DNA from: Actinomadura sp. 7K507
GTDB taxonomy: Bacteria; Actinomycetota; Actinomycetes; Streptosporangiales; Streptosporangiaceae
Direction: 5' to 3'
NCBI RefSeq assembly: GCF_004348425.1
Contig: NZ_SMKK01000068.1
Location: 1-40,542 of the forward strand
Length of the DNA stretch: 40,542 nt
The translations under genes and the position numbers were made by a program. This document shows, one piece after another, positions 1-6,573 of the stretch. Each line of letters starts with the position of its first letter. The first letter of the stretch is position 1. The notes beneath the pieces were generated by a model. The model was not told where the DNA came from. It searched no databases and saw only the letters and a program-made list of their open reading frames with translations.

Positions 1-290
1 GCGGCGTGCTGTCGAGGATGGCAGTAACGGTCCCGCCGCGACGTGCGGAACGGCGTGGCGTGACGAGCGTCACTCGGTCGGGATCGTTTGTGGGGGACCT
101 CACATGAGGCCCGCCGCGCGGTCCCGCCGGCGGGTGCCGGACGCCTCGCTCGGTGCCCCGGCGAGGGTTCGAACAGTAGCCGCAAAGCGGTGCCCGGTGC
201 CGCAAATGGGGCCGGAACGGGGGGATTTTCACGATCATGCGAAAGTCCCAGCAAGGCGGCGGGATGCACGGTCGAGGGCCCGCAGTTGTG

Positions 291-296
291 TACACT
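291..296 (+). promoter_or_regulatory. Possible -10 element for mihF transcript
   Basis: TACACT fits the actinobacterial SigA-type TANNNT -10. No good -35 hexamer is visible 16-18 bases upstream. If used, transcription would start near 303, giving a leader of about 135 nt that carries the small ORF at 329. Confidence 0.25.
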
Positions 297-328
297 CTGT
301 ATTCAGGACACTCCAAGGAGTGATTTTC

Positions 329-379
329 GTGAATTTGTGGCGGGCTAAACGGCACTTCACGTTGCCTAATGGGCGGTGA
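329..379 (+). CDS. Possible 16-residue leader peptide upstream of mihF
   Basis: GTG start preceded by AAGGAGTG eight bases upstream, one of the better Shine-Dalgarno matches in the window. The peptide reads MNLWRAKRHFTLPNGR and ends at TGA 377-379, 58 bases before mihF. It is rich in basic and aromatic residues. No family is recognised. It could be a regulatory upstream ORF, a small protein or chance; the strong ribosome binding site and the lower local GC content are the only support. Confidence 0.3.
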   Translation: MNLWRAKRHFTLPNGR

Positions 380-437
380 ACTCGCTAGTTTCCCAACCCG
401 TCCGACTCCGTCGAGTGGAAACCTGAGGTGACCCGGC

Positions 438-764
438 GTGGCTCTTCCGCCCCTAACCCCCGAACAGCGCGCCGCAGCCCTGGAGAAGGCTGCCAAGGCG
501 CGCAAGGAGCGGGCCGAGGTTAAGAACCGGCTCAAGCACGGGGGAACCTCGCTCGCCGAGGTTCTCAAAGAGGGTCAGTCCGACGACGTCATCGGAAAGA
601 TGAAGGTGTCGGCCCTTCTGGAATCGCTGCCCGGTGTGGGCAAGGTCCGTGCGAAGCAGATCATGGAGCGTCTGGGCATCGCCGAGTCCCGCCGTGTGCG
701 GGGCCTCGGCGCCAACCAGCGCGCATCCCTGGAGCGTGAGTTCGGCGGAAGTGCGAACCGCTGA
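438..764 (+). CDS. mihF: Integration host factor, actinobacterial type
   Basis: A 108-residue DNA-binding protein of the actinobacterial IHF family (mIHF in mycobacteria, sIHF in Streptomyces), unrelated in sequence to the HU-like IHF of E. coli. Known members bind and compact DNA and are nucleoid-associated. The C-terminal half carries the helix-two-turn-helix-like segment with LPGVGKVRAKQIMERLGI, a helix-hairpin-helix-type GVGK motif, followed by RRVRGLGANQRASL, which is characteristic of the family. The N-terminal half is a charged helix rich in Lys, Arg and Ala. The start is GTG at 438 with GAGGTG seven bases upstream. The next gene is gmk, as in most actinomycetes. Length is typical. Confidence 0.95.
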   Translation: MALPPLTPEQRAAALEKAAKARKERAEVKNRLKHGGTSLAEVLKEGQSDDVIGKMKVSALLESLPGVGKVRAKQIMERLGIAESRRVRGLGANQRASLEREFGGSANR

Positions 765-917
765 CGCGCGACTCACGGGCGGGCGCGGCGGCCAGGCCGC
801 CGCGGCCGGCTCGGGGCGACCCGAATCCGGCACCATCCCGTCCGGCTCCGGCGCGACGGCCGAGCACTTCTCATTCCCGGCAGGCCCGTGCAGGCCACGC
901 CTCCGCGGACAGGCCGG

Positions 918-1517
918 ATGAGAATGGTCGACCCAGTGCCGGAAGGCTCCGAACCGCATGACCCGCTCACGCGGCGCCTGACGGTCCTGTCCGGGCCGTC
1001 GGGCGTCGGCAAGAGCACGGTCGTCGCCGAGATCCGGCGATCACACCCCCAGGTGTGGCTGTCGGTCTCGGTGACCACCCGGCCCCCCCGGCCGGGTGAG
1101 ACCCACGGTGTGCAGTACTACTTCGTCGACGACGCCGGTTTCGACCGGCTCGTCGGCGAAGGAGAGCTCCTCGAATGGGCCGAGTTCGCGGGCAACCGCT
1201 ACGGAACCCCGCGGCGGCCCGTCGAGGAGCGCCTCGCCCGCGGCGAGCCGGTGCTCCTGGAGATCGACCTGCAGGGCGCCCGGCAGGTGCGCCGCTCCAT
1301 GGCCGAGGCACGGCTGGTGTTCCTCGCGCCGCCGAGCTGGGAGGAGCTCGTCCGCCGTCTGACCGGCCGCGGCACCGAGCCCCCCGAGGTCATCGGGCGC
1401 CGCCTCGACGCCGCCCGCGTCGAACTCGCCGCCGAGAAGGAGTTCGACGTCACGCTCGTCAACACGTCCGTCCAGGACGTGTGCGTTGAGCTGCTAGCCT
1501 TGATGGCTGTCCACTAG
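918..1517 (+). CDS. gmk: Guanylate kinase
   Basis: Cytosolic enzyme that phosphorylates GMP to GDP with ATP, needed for GTP and dGTP supply. The P-loop GPSGVGKS lies at residues 26-33. It is followed by the GMP-binding block SVSVTTRPPRPGETHGVQYY, the WAEFAGNRYGTP segment, the nucleotide-binding LLEIDLQGARQV, and a lid region ending in TGRGTEPPEVIGRRL. The length of 199 residues is normal. Starts are uncertain: ATG 918 is preferred, ATG 924 and GTG 888 are also in frame, and none has a perfect ribosome binding site. It sits between mihF and rpoZ on the same strand, a conserved actinobacterial arrangement. Confidence 0.95.
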   Translation: MRMVDPVPEGSEPHDPLTRRLTVLSGPSGVGKSTVVAEIRRSHPQVWLSVSVTTRPPRPGETHGVQYYFVDDAGFDRLVGEGELLEWAEFAGNRYGTPRRPVEERLARGEPVLLEIDLQGARQVRRSMAEARLVFLAPPSWEELVRRLTGRGTEPPEVIGRRLDAARVELAAEKEFDVTLVNTSVQDVCVELLALMAVH

Positions 1518-1550
1518 CGTGACGTCCGCCGTGGCCGGCGGGCGATGATC

Positions 1551-1589
1551 GCACGTGGTCACAAGACCCGCACGTGGTTAACAAGTCCT
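1551..1589 (+). repeat. Tandem imperfect 19-20 bp repeat between gmk and rpoZ
   Basis: Two adjacent copies begin GCACGTGGT and continue with ACAAG: copy one at 1551-1569, copy two at 1570-1589. Each contains the palindrome CACGTG. The second copy ends just before the AGGGGAAGG ribosome binding site of rpoZ, so the pair sits in the 88-base gap between gmk and rpoZ. It could be an operator or a small tandem duplication. Confidence 0.6.
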
Positions 1590-1605
1590 AGGGGAAGGCC
1601 ACCGA

Positions 1606-1860
1606 GTGGCAGCCAGCAATGAGGGCATCACCAATCCTTCGATCGACGAGCTCCTCGAGGTCGTCGACACCAAGTACGGCCTCGTGAGCATCGCGGCCAA
1701 GCGCGCACGGCAGATCAACGCCTACTACGCCCAGCTGGGCGAGGGCCTGCTGGAGTACGTCGGCCCGCTCGTCGAGACGCAGGTCCAGGAGAAGCCGCTG
1801 TCGATCGCCCTGCGCGAGACGCGCGAGGGCCTCCTGAACGCCGAGCCCATCGAGGGCTGA
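1606..1860 (+). CDS. rpoZ: DNA-directed RNA polymerase omega subunit
   Basis: The 84-residue omega subunit promotes assembly and stability of RNA polymerase by clamping the beta-prime subunit. The signature is SIDELLEVVDTKYGLVSIAAKRARQINAYY, with the conserved AAKRARQI helix. The C-terminal PLSIALRETREGLL is typical of actinobacterial omega. The start is GTG 1606 with GGGGAAGG nine bases upstream. It is downstream of gmk and upstream of coaBC, the usual order. Confidence 0.97.
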   Translation: MAASNEGITNPSIDELLEVVDTKYGLVSIAAKRARQINAYYAQLGEGLLEYVGPLVETQVQEKPLSIALRETREGLLNAEPIEG

Positions 1861-1949
1861 GAGAGCCCCGTGGCGGCCGAGGCCGCCCGAGGCGCCTTCC
1901 GGGGCGGCCCCGGACCCCGGCGCGCGGGTGTCCGGCACCGGATGGGAAA

Positions 1950-3179
1950 GTGGCGGACATGACCTCCCCCAAGCCGCGCGTCGTGCTCGGAGTGAGCGCC
2001 GGAATCGCCGCGTACAAGGCGTGCGAGCTGCTCCGGCGGCTCACCGAGTCGGGGCACGACGTCACCGTCGTCCCGACCGCCGACGCGCTCCGCTTCGTCG
2101 GGGAGCCCACCTGGGCGGCCCTGTCCGGCAATCCGGTCTCGTCCCGGGTGTGGGACGGCGTCGCCGAGGTCCCGCACGTCCGGCTCGGGCAGGCCGCCGA
2201 CCTGGTGTTCGTCGCCCCCGCCACCGCCGACCTGCTGGCCCGCGCCGCGAACGGCCTGGCGGACGACCTGCTCACCAACACCCTCCTCACCGCGCGGTGC
2301 CCGGTGGTGTTCGCGCCCGCGATGCACACCGAGATGTGGGAGCACCCGGCGACGCGGGCGAACGTCGCGACGCTGCGGGCCCGCGGCGTCGTGGTGGTCG
2401 AACCGGCCTCCGGGCGGCTCACCGGCAAGGACACCGGCACCGGCCGGCTGCCGGACCCGGCCGAGCTGTTCGAGGTCGCCCGGCACGTCCTGGCCCGCGG
2501 TACCGGGGGCCGCGACCTCGCCGGACGGCACGTCGTCGTCTCCGCCGGGGGCACCCGGGAGGCCATCGACCCCGTCCGCTTCATCGGGAACCGCTCGTCC
2601 GGCCTGCAGGGCTACGCCCTCGCCCGCACGGCCGTGGCCCGCGGCGCCCGGGTCACCCTGGTCTCCGCCAACGTCGCGCTGCCCGAGCCGGCCGGGGCCC
2701 GGACGGTGCCCACCGGGTCGGCCGAGGAGATGCGCAGGGCCGTCCTGGAGGCCGCGGGCACCGCCGACGCGGTCGTCATGGCCGCCGCCGTCGCCGACTT
2801 CCGCCCGTCCGGCTACCAGGGCTCGAAGATCAAGAAGACCGAGGGCGGCGAACCGGAGCCGATCCGGCTGGTCAAGAACCCCGACATCCTGGCCGAACTG
2901 GGTGAGACCCGTCACCCCGGGCAGGTGATCGTCGGCTTCGCCGCCGAGACCGAGAACGTCCTTGACAACGGCCGCGCCAAGCTCGCCCGCAAGCGCAGCG
3001 ACCTCCTCGTCGTCAACCAGGTCGGCGAGGACCTGACCTTCGGGCGCCCCGACAACGCCGCCGTGATCCTCGGCGCGGACGGCTCGCAGACCGAGGTGCC
3101 GCGCGGTGCCAAGGAGGCGCTCGCCGAGATCGTCTGGGACCTCGTCGCCGCCCGTTTCGCCCCCTTTCCACCCGACTGA
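1950..3179 (+). CDS. coaBC: Bifunctional phosphopantothenoylcysteine decarboxylase/phosphopantothenate-cysteine ligase
   Basis: Two consecutive steps of coenzyme A synthesis: CoaB joins 4'-phosphopantothenate to cysteine with CTP, and CoaC decarboxylates the product with FMN. The N-terminal flavoprotein domain (about residues 1-185) has the GVSAGIAAYKACELLRRL opening, the catalytic-His segment EVPHVRL, ATADLLARAANGLADDLL and PAMHTEMW. The CoaB domain follows with VVVSAGGTREAIDPVRFIGN, the NRSSG loop, MAAAVADFRP and KNPDIL. The E. coli flap carries an ACG cysteine; here the matching stretch reads SGRLTGKDTGTGRL with no Cys, which I believe is shared by other actinobacteria. GTG 1950 is chosen; ATG 1959 is also possible. 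Length 409 is typical. Confidence 0.95.
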   Translation: MADMTSPKPRVVLGVSAGIAAYKACELLRRLTESGHDVTVVPTADALRFVGEPTWAALSGNPVSSRVWDGVAEVPHVRLGQAADLVFVAPATADLLARAANGLADDLLTNTLLTARCPVVFAPAMHTEMWEHPATRANVATLRARGVVVVEPASGRLTGKDTGTGRLPDPAELFEVARHVLARGTGGRDLAGRHVVVSAGGTREAIDPVRFIGNRSSGLQGYALARTAVARGARVTLVSANVALPEPAGARTVPTGSAEEMRRAVLEAAGTADAVVMAAAVADFRPSGYQGSKIKKTEGGEPEPIRLVKNPDILAELGETRHPGQVIVGFAAETENVLDNGRAKLARKRSDLLVVNQVGEDLTFGRPDNAAVILGADGSQTEVPRGAKEALAEIVWDLVAARFAPFPPD

Positions 3180-3308
3180 CCGTGCCCCGGCCGAATCCCA
3201 TCCGAGCCCTTGGCCTAGCCTCGACCCAGCCCTCGATCGACATCGCCACCCGACCCACCGGAGGTGCCCGCGCAGGCCCGCACTAGTGGTGCTCTGCGAC
3301 GATCCCGC

Positions 3309-3423
3309 TAGACTTCGCCCCTGAGACCCGTGGGAAGCCCGGCGGGGAGCAGTTCCCCAGCCGAAGTCGACAAGAATCCGTTCTGCGACGACAGTCAGCA
3401 GCCGCTGCAAGGAGTTCACGTAC
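3309..3423 (+). promoter_or_regulatory. Putative metK promoter and 5' leader
   Basis: TAGACT at 3309-3314 is a good -10 match, without a clear -35. Transcription from it would give a leader of roughly 100 nt before the metK GTG. The leader contains GGGGAGCAGTTCCCC, able to form a short hairpin, and the metK ribosome binding site AAGGAG. I compared it with SAM-I, SAM-IV and cobalamin riboswitch cores from memory and see none. Confidence 0.3.
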
Positions 3424-4617
3424 GTGCCTCGCCGCCTGTTCACCTCCGAATCCGTCACCGAAGGCCACCCGGACAAGATTGCGGACCAGATCAGCGACGC
3501 GATCCTCGACTCGATGATCAAGGACGACCCGGGCAGCCGGGTCGCGGTCGAGACGATGATCACAACCGGTCAGGTGCATGTGGCCGGTGAGGTCACCACC
3601 CAGACCTATGTGGACATCCCAGGGGTGATCCGGGAGAAGATCCTGGAGATCGGCTACGACTCGTCCAAGAAGGGCTTCGACGGCCACTCCTGCGGCGTGT
3701 CGGTGTCCATCGGCGCCCAGTCGCCCGACATCGCCCAGGGCGTCGACGACGCCTACGAGAACCGCGAGGGCGAGGGCACGGACGACCTGGACCGGCAGGG
3801 CGCCGGCGACCAGGGCCTGATGTTCGGCTACGCCACCAACGAGTCGCCCGACCTGATGCCGCTGCCGATCACGCTCGCGCACCGGCTCGCGCACCGGCTG
3901 TCGGCGGTCCGCAAGAACGGGGACGTCCCCTACCTGCGTCCCGACGGCAAGACCCAGGTCACCATCGAGTACGACGGCGACCGCGGCGTCCGCCTCGACA
4001 CCGTCGTCGTGTCCAGCCAGCACGCGCCGGACATCGACCTGAAGGAACTGCTGACCCCCGACATCAAGGAGCACGTCGTCGACCCGGTGCTCGCCGGGTT
4101 CGACCTCGACACCGACGGCTACCGGCTGCTGGTCAACCCGACCGGCCGCTTCGAGATCGGCGGCCCGATGGGCGACGCCGGGCTCACCGGCCGCAAGATC
4201 ATCGTCGACACCTACGGCGGCATGGCCCGGCACGGCGGCGGCGCGTTCTCCGGCAAGGACCCGTCCAAGGTCGACCGGTCCGCCGCGTACGCGATGCGCT
4301 GGGTCGCCAAGAACATCGTCGCCGCGCAGCTCGCCGACCGCGCCGAGGTCCAGGTCGCCTACGCGATCGGCAAGGCCCACCCGGTCGGCGTGTTCGTGGA
4401 GACGTTCGGCACCGAGAAGGTCGCCCCCGAGAAGATCGAGAAGGCCATCTCCGAGGTCTTCGACCTGCGTCCGGGCGCGATCGTCCGCGACCTGGACCTG
4501 CTCCGCCCGATCTACCAGCAGACCGCCGCGTACGGCCACTTCGGCCGCACGGAGCCCGGCTTCTCCTGGGAGTCGACGGACCGCGCCAAGGACCTCGCCT
4601 CCGCCGCGGGCCTGTAA
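3424..4617 (+). CDS. metK: S-adenosylmethionine synthetase
   Basis: Makes S-adenosylmethionine from methionine and ATP, releasing phosphate and pyrophosphate; a cytosolic tetramer. The ATP-binding GHPDK is at residues 14-18. The GAGDQGLMFGYA hexapeptide region and the phosphate-binding loop GGGAFSGKD (271-279) are intact, followed by DPSKVDRSAAY. The 397-residue length is normal. The start is GTG 3424 with AAGGAG about ten bases upstream. The gene is followed directly by a strong hairpin terminator and is probably transcribed on its own from the 3309 promoter or by read-through from coaBC. Confidence 0.97.
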   Translation: MPRRLFTSESVTEGHPDKIADQISDAILDSMIKDDPGSRVAVETMITTGQVHVAGEVTTQTYVDIPGVIREKILEIGYDSSKKGFDGHSCGVSVSIGAQSPDIAQGVDDAYENREGEGTDDLDRQGAGDQGLMFGYATNESPDLMPLPITLAHRLAHRLSAVRKNGDVPYLRPDGKTQVTIEYDGDRGVRLDTVVVSSQHAPDIDLKELLTPDIKEHVVDPVLAGFDLDTDGYRLLVNPTGRFEIGGPMGDAGLTGRKIIVDTYGGMARHGGGAFSGKDPSKVDRSAAYAMRWVAKNIVAAQLADRAEVQVAYAIGKAHPVGVFVETFGTEKVAPEKIEKAISEVFDLRPGAIVRDLDLLRPIYQQTAAYGHFGRTEPGFSWESTDRAKDLASAAGL

Positions 4618-4653
4618 CCCGGCCGCCCGTCACGACGGGCCGCACTGAACGAG

Positions 4654-4687
4654 GAATGAGCCCCGGGGACTTCCCCGGGGCTCATTC
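4654..4687. terminator. Perfect hairpin terminator between metK and the convergent gene
   Basis: Arms 4654-4668 (GAATGAGCCCCGGGG) and 4673-4687 are exact reverse complements of 15 bp with a four-base loop ACTT. It lies 37 bases after the metK stop and 62 bases after the end of the minus-strand gene, so it can serve both directions. No long T tract follows on the plus strand, as is usual in high-GC actinobacteria. Confidence 0.85.
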
Positions 4688-4749
4688 GTCGTTGGTGAGG
4701 CCCCGTGGTCAGTTGGTGCCGTGGTCGGTTGGTGCCCTGCGTGCGCCGG

Positions 4750-6465
4750 TCAGGATTCGCACTGGTTCCCGCGCTGCAGGCCGTAGGGGCCGTCGATCGT
4801 GAAGCGGCCGGGCGTCTTCGCCGTCATCCGGACGAAGTCGCCCGCGCGCGTCAGGCACGCGTCCCCGCCCGTCACCCTCAGCCAGGGCGACCAGTGGACG
4901 CGCATCAGGACAGACCCCCTAAACGGCATGTCCACGACCAGCTTGCCGGAGTCGAGCGCGTGCACGGACGCCGGGCGGTCGACCAGAGGCGTCGCGCGCA
5001 GGACGCGGAACAGGCGCCAGTGCTCGTCCTGCCAGACCTCCGTCAGGTACGGCTGGCCCTTCTCGACCAGCGCGGCCTCCTCCTGCGCCGACCAGTCGGC
5101 CTCCTGCTCGGGCAGGGCGACGTACTGCACCGCCCACCTGTGGAGCCAGTCGCGGTAGGAGTCGGGCGTCAGCGCGCCGTCCTCGTAGAACAGCTCGTGG
5201 CGTTCGGCGTCGACCTGCCGGTTCCAGCCGCGCGCGAGGACGAAGTGGCGGCTCATGCCGGACGACTCCCAGTGGGAGCGCAGCGGCACGACCTCGATGC
5301 GTCCCTTGTCCGCGTCGAGGTCCTTCAGCTCGGAGATGAGCCCGCTGGCGTGCACGGCGGCCTCGTCGGCGGGCTCGGTGTGGATGAGGTCGTCCACGGG
5401 TTTCACGACCTGCCACGACGCGGTGACGATGAACGCCAGGGACAGGACGGCGATGCGGAGACGCCCCTGCGCGCGCGCCACGGCCGACAGCAGGAACATC
5501 CCGCCGAACAGCAGGGAGAGCCGTTCGACGTTGCTGCCGACCGGGGAGGGGATCAGCCAGGTCAGGGCGATCCCGGCCAGGTAGACGCCGGCGCCGATCC
5601 GGATGAACGCCCAGTTCTTCGGCGCGCACGTCAGTATCGCGATCACGCTGGTGATGGCGGGCAGGACGATGGCGGTGAGCGAGATGGGCTGGATGCCGTC
5701 GAAGGGGAACAGCAGGCTCGTCGTGCCCACCACGAGGGGCAGGCCGATGGCGACGCAGACGCCGGCGCGGCGGCGCCCGGTCACGATCAGCGCCGCGGCC
5801 AGCACCAGGAGGAAGAGCCCCGCGACCGGGCTGGCGAGTGAGGCGAGCACGCTGAGGCCGGCCATCCCCGCCGCGCGCAGGGCGGGTGTGCCGCGCGGGG
5901 TGAACGCCACGATCGTCGCCATGAGCGCGAACATGAGCCCCAGGCCGAACGTGGTCCGGCCGGACGCGGCGTTGCACACCAGCGCGAACGCGGCCCAGAG
6001 GGAGGCGGGCAGCGCCACGGGCGCCTTGAACCGCCGCAGAAGGTGCGCCGTCAGCGCGGCCGAGACCGTGCCGGTGACCACGGCGACCGTGCGTATGCCG
6101 AACAGCGCCATCAGGTGCGGCGACAGGACGCTGTAGGAGGCGGGGTGCATCCCGCCGTACCAGAAGAAGCTGTACGCGGCGTCCGGGTGCTCCCAGGCGA
6201 AGTCCGTCCAGGCGGCCTGCGCGGCCAGGTCGCCGCCCTCGGTCGCCAGGTACAGCGCCCACACCAGGTGGAGGACGGCCGCGGCGAACGTGGCCGCCAC
6301 CACGGGGTGGCGCGGGCTCGCCCACTTTCTCCAGGGCGGCCGGGACGGAGGTCGCGGACGGCGGCTTGATGGCCCCTGCCGGGCAGAGTCGTCCGCCCGT
6401 TCTTGAGTATGCGCTGTGGTCATCGCCTGCACGGGCTCGTCGGACGGTGAGGGCACGGAAGGCAT
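4750..6465 (-). CDS. Polytopic membrane protein of unknown function
   Basis: About 571 residues. A Pro/Arg-rich cytoplasmic N-terminus is followed by roughly ten hydrophobic segments (for example HPVVAATFAAAVLHLVWALYL and LFGIRTVAVVTGTVSAALTA) and then a soluble C-terminal domain of about 200 residues. The C-terminal domain has several Trp-containing motifs (LHRWAVQYVALPEQEADW, WRLFRVLRATP, MRVHWSPWLRVTGGDACL). The layout recalls GT-C type membrane glycosyltransferases or other lipid-linked sugar enzymes, but I see no decisive catalytic motif. The start at 6465 is chosen; ATG at 6423 (557 residues) is equally possible because neither has a strong ribosome binding site. It is divergent from priA and convergent with metK. 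Confidence 0.8.
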   Translation of the reverse strand: MPSVPSPSDEPVQAMTTAHTQERADDSARQGPSSRRPRPPSRPPWRKWASPRHPVVAATFAAAVLHLVWALYLATEGGDLAAQAAWTDFAWEHPDAAYSFFWYGGMHPASYSVLSPHLMALFGIRTVAVVTGTVSAALTAHLLRRFKAPVALPASLWAAFALVCNAASGRTTFGLGLMFALMATIVAFTPRGTPALRAAGMAGLSVLASLASPVAGLFLLVLAAALIVTGRRRAGVCVAIGLPLVVGTTSLLFPFDGIQPISLTAIVLPAITSVIAILTCAPKNWAFIRIGAGVYLAGIALTWLIPSPVGSNVERLSLLFGGMFLLSAVARAQGRLRIAVLSLAFIVTASWQVVKPVDDLIHTEPADEAAVHASGLISELKDLDADKGRIEVVPLRSHWESSGMSRHFVLARGWNRQVDAERHELFYEDGALTPDSYRDWLHRWAVQYVALPEQEADWSAQEEAALVEKGQPYLTEVWQDEHWRLFRVLRATPLVDRPASVHALDSGKLVVDMPFRGSVLMRVHWSPWLRVTGGDACLTRAGDFVRMTAKTPGRFTIDGPYGLQRGNQCES

Positions 6466-6573
6466 CGGGCGATGAGCCGGCGGACGCGCACCCCGTTCGA
6501 ACGGACCAACCCTAGCGTGCGCGATCCCTGGCGTGCGCGATCGACTGTCGGGCTGATCTGGTAGGACGGGGGC

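Larger units (their letters stand above)
1..437 (+). other. Leader and intergenic region upstream of mihF
   Basis: No convincing protein-coding tail from an upstream gene is visible in the first 100 bases. The region becomes less GC-rich from about 285. It holds a -10-like TACACT at 291-296, a CACTCC-AA-GGAGTG inverted repeat at 309-322, a 16-codon ORF with a strong Shine-Dalgarno (329-379), and two interleaved inverted repeats at 380-422 just before the mihF ribosome binding site. The first 290 bases show nothing else I can support. Confidence 0.5.

Noticed and set aside
3309..3423. SAM or cobalamin riboswitch before metK
   Set aside because: The leader has short GC hairpins and a GGGAAGCC-like string, but not the conserved cores of SAM-I, SAM-IV or cobalamin riboswitches.
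1725..3563. A 612-codon open frame on the minus strand across coaBC
   Set aside because: It is the antisense shadow of coaBC and metK caused by high GC at third positions; the sense genes have clear family motifs.
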